From positions 405,001 to 447,500 of the forward strand of contig WPIO01000083.1 in assembly GCA_009760855.2 (NCBI GenBank): a stretch of 42,500 nt of DNA, given 5' to 3'. Below, piece by piece: positions 31,818 to 41,017 of the stretch. The position numbers and the translations under genes were made by a program. Position 1 is the stretch's first letter, and the number at the start of each line of letters is the position of its first letter. The DNA comes from Cristatella mucedo. Lineage: Eukaryota; Bryozoa; Phylactolaemata; Cristatellidae. A model generated the notes under the pieces. The model saw only the letters and a list, made by a program, of their open reading frames with translations, ran no database searches and was not told where the DNA came from.

Positions 31818-31900
31818 CTGCTCGTTTGGTATTCCTAGAACTGTCTTTAACCACTCAGCAGGTCCTCCCTCAAGCCTCACTGTTAACGTCACTAACCTAG
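31818..31900 (+). repeat. dispersed repeat, copy 2
   Basis: Second copy of the 28795-28880 block (CTCGTTTGGTATTCCTAGAA, TCCCTCAAGCCTCACTGTTA), here immediately upstream of a plus-oriented LINE tail. Confidence 0.6.
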
Positions 31901-31901
31901 T

Positions 31902-31978
31902 GTTTATAAGTAAAGCGCCTAGAAAGAGATTCTGAGGGAGCTTTATCAAGTGAATTATTGTTATTATTATTATAAGGC
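31902..31978 (+). mobile_element. LINE 3' tail fragment
   Basis: GTAAAGCGCCTAGAAAGAGA, a shortened middle, GGGAGCTTTATCAAGTGAAT and ATT repeats. The inner part of the hairpin is partly deleted. Confidence 0.75.
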
Positions 31979-32044
31979 CTGCTATAACTACAGTGGCCAA
32001 CTTAATGCTTGTCTTTGGAATTCTGGCTCAATGTGCAACAAAAA

Positions 32045-32662
32045 CAGGTAAATGCATTACAGAAAAATGCCTCGACCTGCTCGAATCGACTGAAAATTGG
32101 CTAAAATAAAAAAAAACTCCAAATTATTAAAGATGCCACTTGGACTGATTTCTCCTTCTTTCACATCCCTAGATCAATCAAAACTGGACGTGAAGTCGCT
32201 ATTATCTCTCACTCAAACTTCGACTTCAAGCCATTCACAGTACCCCCGATTCAGTCTTTCGAATCTATTGTCTTGATTTGCCACGACAACAAGCTACCGA
32301 TAGTGGCAGTAAGCTATCGCCCACCAGTTACCAACTCCTTTATCTCAGATTTCTCTGATCTGATTTCAGTTCTGTGTGCACAAAATCAGTCGTTTTTCAT
32401 TAAGGGTGATTGAAACATTCATCTTGATAACTTATGTGACGCCTTGAGCAATAAACTTCATTCACTGACTGACTCATAATCCTTTGAGGCTCATGTGCGT
32501 GGCCCTAACTTAATGTCTACATTCAAGGAGGTCACTGGTGACCACGTTCAGAAGTTCATATCCGACCCACTTCACTTTGCAGCAAATGTAAAGCGCCTAG
32601 AGAGAGATTAAGTTCTCTGAGGGCGCTTTATCAAGTGAATTATTATTATTATTATTATAATT
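32045..32662 (+). mobile_element. internally deleted LINE: endonuclease fragment joined to 3' tail
   Basis: Frames in 32150-32520 read as an APE-type endonuclease. Visible are PRSIKTGREVAIISHSNF (the G-x-x-VAI strand), IVAVSYRPPV and FFIKGD-NIHLD, where a stop replaces the Phe of the GDFN motif. The sequence then jumps at about 32570 directly to the tail (TTTGCAGCAAATGTAAAGCG). This tail has the most regular hairpin in the window (AAAGCGCC at 32590-32597, GGCGCTTT at 32622-32629) and an (ATT)n end. The RT domain is missing. Confidence 0.75.
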
Positions 32663-32768
32663 AAAGAAGACAGCGAGGCTTCCAGCGGTCAGTCTGGCAC
32701 GATAAACAATGGCAAGCACAACCGAAAGATGCCAGGTAACGGCAATCACGTCAACCTAGATCATAAAT

Positions 32769-33600
32769 ACGTCATTAGCCTCAGGTAATGTCTCAGCACC
32801 TTTCAAAGAGGCTGTAGACAGGCTGCTATATGAAAGAGCAACACTAGACCAAGGGAAACTGAGCAACTTTGACGCAGTCTCCCGTATCCTGCTTCTATCA
32901 AAGACACTGGAACGAGTTGTGGCAGATCAGCTGAACTCATCGGATTGAAACTTCTAACCATTCTGATAAGTTAATTTCTGGTTTTGGCTCCATTCCTTCT
33001 AAAGAGTCAGCATGGCTTCGGGTGAATAACGACCTATTTAGGAATGGGTATGTCATTAGCCTCAGGTCATGTCCAAGCACCTTTCAAAGAACTGTAGTCA
33101 TGACACTTCTCAGGGAAGCGACACTAGACCAAGAGAAATTAAGCAACTATCGCCCAGTCTCCCTTCTACCATTCCTATCAAAGACTCTGGAACGGGTCGT
33201 GGCGAACCAGCTGAACTCATATATCGAAACCTCACCCCTTGTCATTAAGTTCCAGTCTGGCTTTAGAGCTAATCACTCCACAGAGTCAGCATTGCTTAGG
33301 GTATACGACGACCTACTTAGGAATGCAGACATGGGTAGAGTGTCTCTGCTTGTTTTGCTAAAACTTTCGGCTGCTTTTGATACTATTGATCATCAAGTCC
33401 TTCCCGAGTGCCTCCCATCTCGCCTGGGAATCACTGGCCCTGCATTGCAACGGTTCAGGTCCTGTTCAGTGGGAGAATCAAGAGTGTTGATGTGAATAGA
33501 CAAAGATCATGCAAGGAATCGCTGACGTATTATTAGGACCAAGCACAGAGCCCCGGATATTTCGGGGCTCTGTGCTTGGTCCTTTTCTTTGCAGTCAATT
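32769..33600 (+). pseudogene. LINE reverse transcriptase fragment with internal tandem duplication
   Basis: The open stretch 33022-33495 shows classic RT fingers and palm: NYRPVSLLPFLSKTLERVV, NQLNSYI, FQSGFRANHSTESALLRVYD and LLKLSAAFDTIDHQVLPECL. The last holds the first catalytic Asp (AFDTIDH), although LDLSAAFD is LKLSAAFD here. A GSVLGPLLF-like coding segment remains at about 33567-33600. The YADD box is absent because the copy breaks off. A 281-base segment (32769-33049) duplicates 33050-33330 in tandem, in a more decayed form with stops. Confidence 0.88.
33535..33583. repeat. perfect 21-bp-arm inverted repeat in the LINE
   Basis: Arms at 33535-33555 and 33563-33583 are exact reverse complements around a 7-base loop (GATATTT). 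The right arm encodes the LINE motif GSVLGP, and the left arm is an inverted copy of it. Confidence 0.9.
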
Positions 33601-33602
33601 GA

Positions 33603-33995
33603 GTTTATTAGTGAGTTCTAGCGTGTGGGAGCGTACACACTAAAGGCAGGGTCTCCAAAGGTTTTGAGGTTTGTGGGAGGGAGGTTTACTTAAACCGTTA
33701 GATTCCGAAAAGCCGGTGGTTGTATGCTTAGCCTGGTGAGGGAGCAGACCTGATGGGTAGGCTGGAGCCAGAGAATGAAGGGACGTAAAAGTGGATAACA
33801 GAACCTTGAAGTCAATGCACTGCTTGAATTAAAGCCAGTGCAGATCAGTGAGAAGTGGTGAGATGTGGCAACTGAGATGCTCACGACTGACAAGCCCAGC
33901 TATAGAGTTTTGCACCAGCTGTAAGCACCTGATTGGACAGGCTCACAGATGCCTAGATACTAAATTGGTAATCACCAAGCGGTTTTAAATTAGAT
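33603..33995 (-). mobile_element. LINE C-terminal fragment, reverse
   Basis: GTTAGATTCCGAAAAGCCGG, GGTAGGCTGGAGCCAGAGAA, GTGCAGATCAGTGAGAAGTG and GTTTTGCACCAGCTGTAAGC are the reverse of the LINE C-terminal coding region (compare 25560-25830). Its 3' end lies at 33603, joined head-on to the plus-oriented RT fragment, without a tail. Confidence 0.8.
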
Positions 33996-33999
33996 ATGA

Positions 34000-35018
34000 A
34001 TAAAAGAGGTCGACGTAAAATTGATCACTGACAGTCGAAGCTCACTAGACGACTGTTGAAATATACTCTTGGAATTCCTTCACTTGAACAGTACAGTCCA
34101 CTAGACCTCTAGACCTCTCTTACTAAAAGGTCAGATAACAACTGCTTGACTCTTTATTGATGAAGTGGGCCAAAGTAAGTTGTTGTCTGTAATGTCAGGG
34201 AGCGCTAGGCATATATAAGTCGTATACGCTTGGAGCACGTCCGTAGGCAAGTCCACCTGCGATTCAAGCTTAGTGAGTATAACGCTCTTGCTTGCTGAGT
34301 CGGGTTTCGGGTGACGTCGGCGTCCGCCACCAGACAGCAAAGTGTCGTAGCTGCTCTAACGGCTGCCCGGTAGCCCAGCCTCCGCCTCCTCCTGATTTCT
34401 AAAGTCTACAGCATTCAATATCGGCTTATTACTAAACATATTTTGGATGAGAAAATCTTCACACCTCGGTAAACAAGATAAGACCGCCAGAAAAGGGTTG
34501 GTGAATCGCAACTGTGCGAGGCAAGGTTTCTAGTCGAGTTCTCACGACCACTGATTCTAATGATGACCGGTGTGAACAACTGCAGGCGTTTGGGTTTTCT
34601 AGGGCTGCTCGGGCATTCCTTGGTTAGTGGCAGAAAGGCGATCGGTCGGTCGAGGAGGAGCATTTGGGAATTCTTGGACGTCGTGCCTGGGCATTGTTGA
34701 TCCAAGTAGTCAAGTATCGGCAGTGACCTGATGTTTTTAAGGCCCTGACGATCTGGGTAGGTTCACTTTCGGGTGCACTCGCTACTTTTTGTGCAGCGAA
34801 TAATAGTTTGTAAAACTTACTTTAAACTACTCAGATAAAATAAACATATTCTATCAATATTGCAGTCTTGTCTAAACGACTATTATTAGGACTCCACCTA
34901 GTAGTAAATCAACGGGTTTGTGGCTTTAAAGGAACTGAGTAATAAGTGCTTGAAAAAGATCTGCTGGTGGCTTCTACTGACGCTTTACTGTTTAACTGTA
35001 TTTCATTTTTCGCATTTT
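34000..35018. other. intergenic, no supported gene
   Basis: Minus-strand frames at 34131-34340 and 34415-34705 show no domain or repeat similarity that I recognise. Confidence 0.45.
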
Positions 35019-35028
35019 AGGCCAAAAC

Positions 35029-35085
35029 ATGGCAGAAGAGGCCAAAGTAAGAAGTGCATCCGAAGCCTCTGTCTCCATCCTGTCG
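35029..35085 (+). CDS. candidate first exon of the coiled-coil gene
   Basis: After a T-rich acceptor (CGCATTTTAG|GCC, exon from 35021) an ATG in good context (AAAACATGG) opens MAEEAKVRSASEASVSILS. The frame reaches a donor TCG|GTGGGT at 35085, or an earlier and stronger one, AAA|GTAAGA, at 35046. Both leave phase 0, which fits the phase-0 acceptor of the exon at 41018. The joined reading (Ser-rich leader, then APSTDSTLLEPNEEL) looks natural. There is no homology evidence, and the intron would be about 5.9 kb, so this stays a proposal. Confidence 0.4.
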
Positions 35086-35089
35086 GTGG

Positions 35090-36100
35090 GTAATAGCTTG
35101 ATATACTACCTCGTAGCCAAGTTTACCTGTCTAGAAGCGCTGGACTTGATAAGAAAACTCATAGGCCAACGAGAAAGAAATCTCTGGGGTTAGCCACTCT
35201 TAGGCCCAACCAATAGCCGACTAAATTCCTATGATTATTTCTCAGTGTAAGGAAATTTTGAGTTAGGACTGTCCACCCGAGGCAAAGCTTTCTCCCACAG
35301 TTCTTTTTGTTGGTTCGGCTAAAACGCTGCACTTTCTTTTGATGGGCTTTGTAAAAACATGCACCGTCAATGCGTTGGTTTAGTTGGGAGGGTAGAAATT
35401 CAACGTCCTTGTAGGACTTAAACAGCAAAAACCTGGCAACATTTTGTTCATCACTTTAAGTCGATTGGTTTAAATTCTACTTTATAAAGTGATCACCACC
35501 TGTTCAGTATGATCATAATGTGCGCTGCCTCTACTCTCAGTGCATTGATTCATATATACTTGCATTTGCTCTTTAGATATTTACTGTTTGCAAATTAGCT
35601 GCATGTGATTGTTTGCCCGATACAAATATACAACATGCTAGTGTATTAAACTAAAACGAGCATGCAATAAAGTGCTTAGCAAGTGACAGTTTCATTGTCT
35701 TCTCCATGCCATTTATTTTATTTTGAAAACAATTTTCGGCCTTAGCTATGATCACTTTAAGTGCTAGGAAAGTGCTAATGCAAATGTCAAAATGCAATTT
35801 ATTAGGACACAGTCAACGCCCAACAAGTAGAGAAAGGAATCTAAAATGTGTCCGGTCGCTTTTCCTTGTAATAACTTTGCTGCTTTGTGGCAAACTTGTA
35901 AGTCCTGGACCAGATGGCGCGATCAAAAAGGTTTCGATCGAGCCTATATCTAAATCCTGGCTACGCCCTTGTTATTTTCACGAGTGGCTAAAGCCATGCT
36001 GAATTTTATTTTTTTTACCTATGCGTGCATGTCTTGCGTGAATATATATTTACGTCATAGGCAATTGTCCGAGATTTATTCAGCATTCCTTGAGGAACGT
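35090..36100. other. AT-rich sequence, no supported gene
   Basis: The short frames at 35159-35428 (-) and 35748-36002 (+) have no domain. The phrase AAATCCTGGCTACGCCC near 35950 looks like the end of a DNA transposon, but no partner repeat was found. Confidence 0.4.
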
Positions 36101-36104
36101 TTAC

Positions 36105-36195
36105 GTCGTGATACCCGTAAATATAGGTGATACCCGTAAATGCTCTTCGTTCACTATACAAAAGAGGCTGCTGTTGAATCAGCTAGTATTGTTTT
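36105..36195 (+). mobile_element. SINE body fragment with short tandem duplication
   Basis: GTGATACCCGTAAATATAG and GTGATACCCGTAAATGCTC are two adjacent copies. ACAAAAGAGGCTGCTGTTGA and ATCAGCTAGTATTG then match the 3' body of the SINE at 6420-6460. No tRNA head is present. Confidence 0.6.
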
Positions 36196-36199
36196 ATCG

Positions 36200-37060
36200 A
36201 GCTCCAACGACTACCCACCGTCTAAGTGGCGTCTGCATGCCTAATGGACAGCAAGCTGTGCACTCTTTAGTGCACACCTAGCTGTGCATTTGAAATGCAG
36301 ACGTCACTGAGTGAAGGGCTCGGACTGCTGACAGAAGCTCTGAGCTGTAAGTGCTTCTTACCTGACACCCGGATGCATCCAATCTCGGCCATGCTACCCA
36401 GAACTTAGAGGGTCTGGCAACCAGCCAATAGCTATGTGGGTGTGTTGAGCAGTTATGGTATGCTCTTAAGTATGCTAAGCTCAATTAGCATGGTCAATAA
36501 GTTGTCTGAATGTGGCAGTGCGATGGATCGTGACTCGGGAGCCTGTGAGTACAAGGCACAAGTCCTACAAGAGCCCAGACTGCCTAAGCAGCTGCAGTCT
36601 CTCGATTGGTTTAGGGTCAGAAAAACACTCTCGGTGGATGACTCGGCAGTTCGGCACAAATCTATGAATTGGCAGCATCAGTGGGGACATCAACCACAAA
36701 CTGCTGCCAGCTGTCGGGCTGGTGTATAACGACCAATGGTTCGACAGTTAAAAGACAATGCATGCAAGGAATGTAAGGGCTACCGGAATAGAACAGGAAA
36801 AGGAGAGGAGGAAGAGGACGATGATGCCGGTAGCGGTCTCGAGTGTCTAGACTGTGCATGGCCGGCATAGTTTCTGATATTAAAGTGCACAGTTTCGGAG
36901 CCAGGAGAATAGGCGCTCGGTTGCCTGAACTCACCCGAAGGCAAGTCGTACAGAGGGCTGTCGCATGCATACAAGACCGGAGCTAATGAGTGTATCGATG
37001 GCAATCCAGCTAACACAATCGTCCGTGGACGGCTTTGTGTCATACAACAACGTCAGTTCT
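36200..37060. other. no supported gene
   Basis: Several frames of 60-100 codons overlap on both strands (36278-37043) with no recognised domain, so I do not call any of them. Confidence 0.4.
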
Positions 37061-37065
37061 TAACC

Positions 37066-37151
37066 AAAAATACCTAAGCGGTTCATTACAGCCACTCACA
37101 ATCTATTTAGCCAATAATACCTAAGCGGTTGATTACAGCCACTCACAAACT
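37066..37151 (+). repeat. 47-bp tandem duplication
   Basis: TACCTAAGCGGTTCATTACA at 37071 and TACCTAAGCGGTTGATTACA at 37118 begin two nearly identical units, each continuing as GCCACTCACAA. Confidence 0.8.
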
Positions 37152-37515
37152 GCTGCTGTGTCCTAACAAGCAAGCTTAGCAATGTTGTTATGCCGGGGTG
37201 CTGCTTCCAATGGCTCAACGAAGCTTGGCGTTTGCCCAACTATCGCCTGCAGCTATGGTAAAATTCTGCCGATGCCAGTCAGCGGTTAGAGATGCTGCTT
37301 TGGGATCTGATGATATGATGCTCGTAGCGCAGCTTAGGACTTGGAAAGAGACTTGTGTGTAGCCATGGCAGACTGGTCTGTTGAATGAGCCACTAGGGGA
37401 AATAGTTCCATTGCTCCGTTGAGAGCAGAAAGAAGGTGTAGGTGGAGAATGCTAAAAAAAGTACAAAGGTGTTGAAGACAGAGAGATAAAGACATGCATA
37501 CGTATAACTACAAGC

Positions 37516-37640
37516 ACATACTCACACATTCACACGCACACACACACACACACACACACACGTGCACACACACCGATACACATGGACGCAGAACGCACAC
37601 GCATGCACATGCATGCTCGTGCACACCCGCACATGCATAT

Positions 37641-37684
<44 letters not shown>

Positions 37685-37725
37685 TCACCATGCACACACA
37701 CACCATACGCACACACATACACACA
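37516..37725 (+). repeat. (CA)n microsatellite, compound
   Basis: CA runs alternate with CGCACA, CATGCA and ATACACA variants over about 210 bases. Cys/Val and His/Thr frames across it are artefacts. Confidence 0.95.
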
Positions 37726-37799
37726 CCAGTCACAAACACACATACATACAAGCAGACATGCATATTCATACGCATACATAGACAGTCAGACTTTCAACC

Positions 37800-38690
37800 G
37801 ATGAATACTAACAAGGTCTAGTAAAAAGAGCTCGTCTTCTGCTGGAAACCCTATTCCATATTCCCCGGGATTTTTTGCTAGCGATGAAGTCAGTTGGCTT
37901 GGCTACCGAATGCCGTTAACTTAATGAGCATGCTATGCAAGACTTTCCGGAGTGATCTAAGGGCGGAGACTATTTCCTGCCCAGCCAAGCAATGTCTCAG
38001 GCCACGGGGCGACTGAGCTCGGGCAAGACGAGCGGCGGTTTGTTTAGACCTCTTAACAATAATGTCAGGTCTGCCAACAACGACAGGGGCACTAACAACA
38101 ACTAATGGAGTCCGTAGGTACATTGAGGTACTGGGGTTTGGGGGGCACAGGAAACATGAGGCCAACTCTCCCGACGGGAAGGAAAGTCTCGGAAAGAAGC
38201 AATCTTGAATACGAGCGACAATCCACACAAGCACCAGCCATGACGACTTTGGCTGCAGTAACAGGGATTCACTTTCACGGCACATCTGAGGCCACCATAG
38301 GCGCCAGCCAGCTCACAGAGGGAGGCTACGAACGACTCGCTACACGGGGGAGCTCTGAATATACAGGTCGTAACAAAGAGCAGTCTATCCAGCTGTGCTC
38401 GTTCCTTGGGTACTTGTCGCCTTATGTGCATAGTGGCATCGCCGTAACTCGGCAAGTCAGAGAACGCCCAAAACCGTGACATAGCCAGCTAGCTTACTTT
38501 ACCCAAGAGCCCCGATGGCCTCTAGTCATTGCAATCAGGACACACCCGTAGGTCCGACGCCGGCTTGGTAGGTGACCCTTATCGCATTACAGACGTCCAG
38601 TCCAAGCCGAACCGAACCAAGCCTGGGTACACACTCGCATAGTATTTGTAGCTTCCTGGAGTTGCAAACAGATATACATACATAACAGCA
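37800..38690. other. open frames on both strands, unrecognised
   Basis: Frames at 37890-38285 (-), 38102-38482 (-) and 38105-38479 (+) are 124-131 codons long and overlap each other. I see no motif, and at most one could be real. An old transposon remnant is possible, but I cannot support it. Confidence 0.3.
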
Positions 38691-38697
38691 AGAATCG

Positions 38698-38976
38698 TAT
38701 ATAATAATTGTAATGCACTATCTAAAGCGGTTAAGTGAGGGGATGTCGTGACGGAAGTGAGGGGTGATTTAAAAAAGTGTGATTCATTTGTATAGCACCC
38801 TAAGAGAACATAATCTCTGTTCAGGGGCTTTGTATATGCGTCGGGGCTCGAGCCCACGACCTCAGCAAGACCTTGGTCGGGGCGTGCACCATAACCACTT
38901 GACCAAGTTCCGGGCTTTCGGAGCATGCAAACTAAATGCATGGTCTCCAAAGGATTAGAGTTTGTACGAGGCATAG
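38698..38976 (-). mobile_element. LINE 3' portion, interrupted by a SINE
   Basis: ATAATTGTAATGCACTATCT, AAAGCGG, AAGTGAGGGGATGTCGTGAC (38733) and TGCAAACTAAATGCATGGTC (38927) follow the order of the minus-strand LINE at 25178-25545, with a deletion between 38725 and 38735. A SINE separates the two halves. The LINE resumes after another insert, at 40093. Confidence 0.75.
38765..38908 (-). mobile_element. tRNA head joined directly to a LINE-type tail (SINE)
   Basis: On the minus strand ACTTGGTCAAGTGGTTATGG (A box) and GGTCGTGGGCTCGAGCCCC (B box) form a tRNA-like head. About ten bases later comes ACAAAGCCCCTGAACAGAGA, TTATGTTCTCTTAGGGTGCT, ATACAAATG, which parallels the LINE 3' tail base by base in layout. 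It has no intermediate body, unlike the other SINE family here. It sits inside a LINE copy. Confidence 0.72.
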
Positions 38977-40092
38977 ATTTGTAATCGCGCAGATGCTCGT
39001 CCCCCCGGCTCTCTGCAGTGCTGCGATGCGGTTAAAACACAGGCGGCCACAAATGGGTGCCGAAAGCAACAGTTTATTGTGGGCCTGTTCGTAGCGGTTA
39101 CGCGCCTTGCGCAAGCGCTTTACGCGGCCGGCGCACACCGGACCAGCGGGGTTAACTGTGCGAACTCCCGAAGCCCGAGTATAACCAACTACCCTGTGCG
39201 ATTACGCTGCGCGTATCGGTCCGACGGAGTTAACGCCAACTCCCGAAGCCCGACTATAATAACTACCCTACGCGTTTGTAATCGCGTAGAGAAGCTCGTC
39301 CCCCGGTTCTCTACCGGTGGACTGTGCGATGCAGTGCTGCGGTACGGTTAAAACACAGGCGGCCACAAATGGGTGCCGAAAGCAATAGTTTATTGTGGGC
39401 CTGTTAGTAGTGGTTACGCGCCGGCGCAAGCGCTTTACGCGGCGCGCACCGGACCGACGGAGTTAACTGCGCGAACTCCCGAAGTCCGAGTATAACTAAC
39501 TACCCTATGCGCGCGTCGCTACAGCACCCCAAGATACGAGCAGCTAACTGAGTAGCCGGCAGAACACAACTGCGCAGCCTAAGTTGCACTTAGCTGTCCG
39601 TCGCCGTAGGTTCGCCTCTCGTGCTCTTGAAGCGTAGTCTCGCATCGACTACCGAAGCTGCAGCCCTGAGCTCTGTCAGTCGTCTCGTTTATATCTCTCT
39701 CTCTCTCTCTTTCCCCGCCTCTTGACCTTGAGCGTAGCTGCTGTTTTTGTCGGACCCTAGCTCTCGGTGTCCGTCATCGGCCTATTCGCATCTGCCTGTA
39801 ATTTATTAGATGGCTCTTCCGCCAGCTTGCCACCGTTTAGCTCTTTGTCTAGTGGAGCACAGTAGTCGGACCACATTCTGACCGCTCTTTGTCTACCCAA
39901 GCTCGATTCAAACCTAAGCGGATCTCGCTGTCAACTGACGCCTCGCTCCGCTCCCGGTTTAACTAATGTGTCCCCCCTACCCAATTCTTCTTGGCTAGTC
40001 CGCCCGCTACGGTTGCTCCAGGTGCCCTAGTCAGACCCACTAAGGCAAGGGCTAATATCGCGGCTAGCCTGAGAGCTGCTCCGTTGCAGATT
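38977..40092 (-). mobile_element. 1.1-kb insert with tandem ~300-bp repeats, LTR-like
   Basis: This sequence splits a minus-strand LINE (38698-38976 and 40093-40275). Its left part is two direct copies (38978-39274 and 39275-39520) sharing GTTAAAACACAGGCGGCCAC, CAAATGGGTGCCGAAAGCAA and GTGGGCCTGTT, plus a third partial CTCCCGAAGCCCGA block. Read on the minus strand, each copy has a TATA-like box (at about 39488 and 39178, reading TATACTCGG) and then AATAAA (39394-39389 and 39078-39073), the order expected in an LTR. The remaining 570 bases are unique and contain a short CT run. No coding region, tRNA primer site or clear target duplication was found, so solo LTR or satellite-like element both remain open. 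Confidence 0.45.
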
Positions 40093-40275
40093 AGCAGTTA
40101 GATTTCAAAAAGCGGGTGGTACGATGCTTGGCCCGGTGGAGGAGTAGATCTGATAGGTAGGCTGGAGGCCAAAGAATGAAGGAACCTGAAATTGAGCGAC
40201 AAAACCTCGAATTCGATGCGTTGCTTGACTGGTAGCATTGCAGGTCGGCGAGAAGTGGTGTGATCTCTAGAACAT
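40093..40275 (-). mobile_element. LINE continuation after the insert
   Basis: GTTAGATTTCAAAAAGCGGG, GTACGATGCTTGGCCCGGTG and GCAGGTCGGCGAGAAGTGGT are the reverse of the LINE C-terminal coding part (HITPLLADL in translation). Similarity ends at about 40266. Confidence 0.8.
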
Positions 40276-40279
40276 CCAA

Positions 40280-40935
40280 GCGTGACCATATCCGACTAGC
40301 ATCACCCATAGTAGACAACGAACTAGTTCAAGATCTCATGTACAATTAAGAGTTTCTCATATTTTGTCGGCATTCAATAGTTACTGAACGAAATTGTATT
40401 GTCTTTTAACTGTAATCTCTGTAACCTGTCGTAAGATAGCACTGGCAATCGGCATACGTATCTATGAATGGAAAATGCAATCTTTCTCGAAGTTGGAAAT
40501 CAATAAACAATTAATTGATAAACTTTGTAAGTAGGCCGGTATAGAACATTGCTGCCGATTTGCAAGCCAGCTCCGATTGATCGGATGAGAACTCATAGCA
40601 ATACATAGGAAATAGTGGATTGCAGTCTCAAAATTAACATAAGCTATAACATTCTAACATAAAAATGCAATGACGCTGGTATTTTTCCACGTACTATGAC
40701 AACGTAAAACTAGTTCAAAATGATGCATCTTTCTTCCTCCCATGAAGAATGAGCTACTGTAAGAAACAACTTTCAGTTTCCTCGTGAGTAGGGAGAGCTT
40801 AACTTCCTGCATCGCTGCACACCCATACCCAATTGTAGGACCCAGCTACTATTGTCTGCAGTTTTTCTTTATCTTAGGAAAGTTTTGTAAACATGTGTAT
40901 AAGTTTTTTATAACTTGACAGGTCATTATTTCGTT
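40280..40935. other. AT-rich intronic or intergenic sequence
   Basis: No open frames or recognised repeats. If the exon at 35029 belongs to the coiled-coil gene, this is the 3' part of its intron. Confidence 0.45.
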
Positions 40936-41017
40936 TTAGATTATTCAAGCAAGACCTCATCATCAGCCAAAATCAGGGGGAAGTTACTGCGTTGCATTTT
41001 CATGTGTAAGCTCACAG

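Noticed and set aside
33535-33583. Bacterial-type rho-independent terminator
   Set aside because: The hairpin is followed by a T-containing stretch, but it lies in a eukaryotic LINE and is explained by inverted duplication of coding DNA.
32769-33995. Twin-priming inversion of one LINE
   Set aside because: Twin priming would leave the 3' tail at an outer edge. Here the reversed 3' part has its 3' end at the internal junction and no tail, so separate fragments or later rearrangement fit better.
37890-38482. Three overlapping 124-131 codon frames as genes
   Set aside because: They are mutually overlapping on opposite strands, no motif was recognised, and transposon fragments lie all around.
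38978-39520. Hammerhead-ribozyme retrozyme
   Set aside because: The CTGATGA core was not found on either strand. A CCGAAAG motif alone is not evidence.
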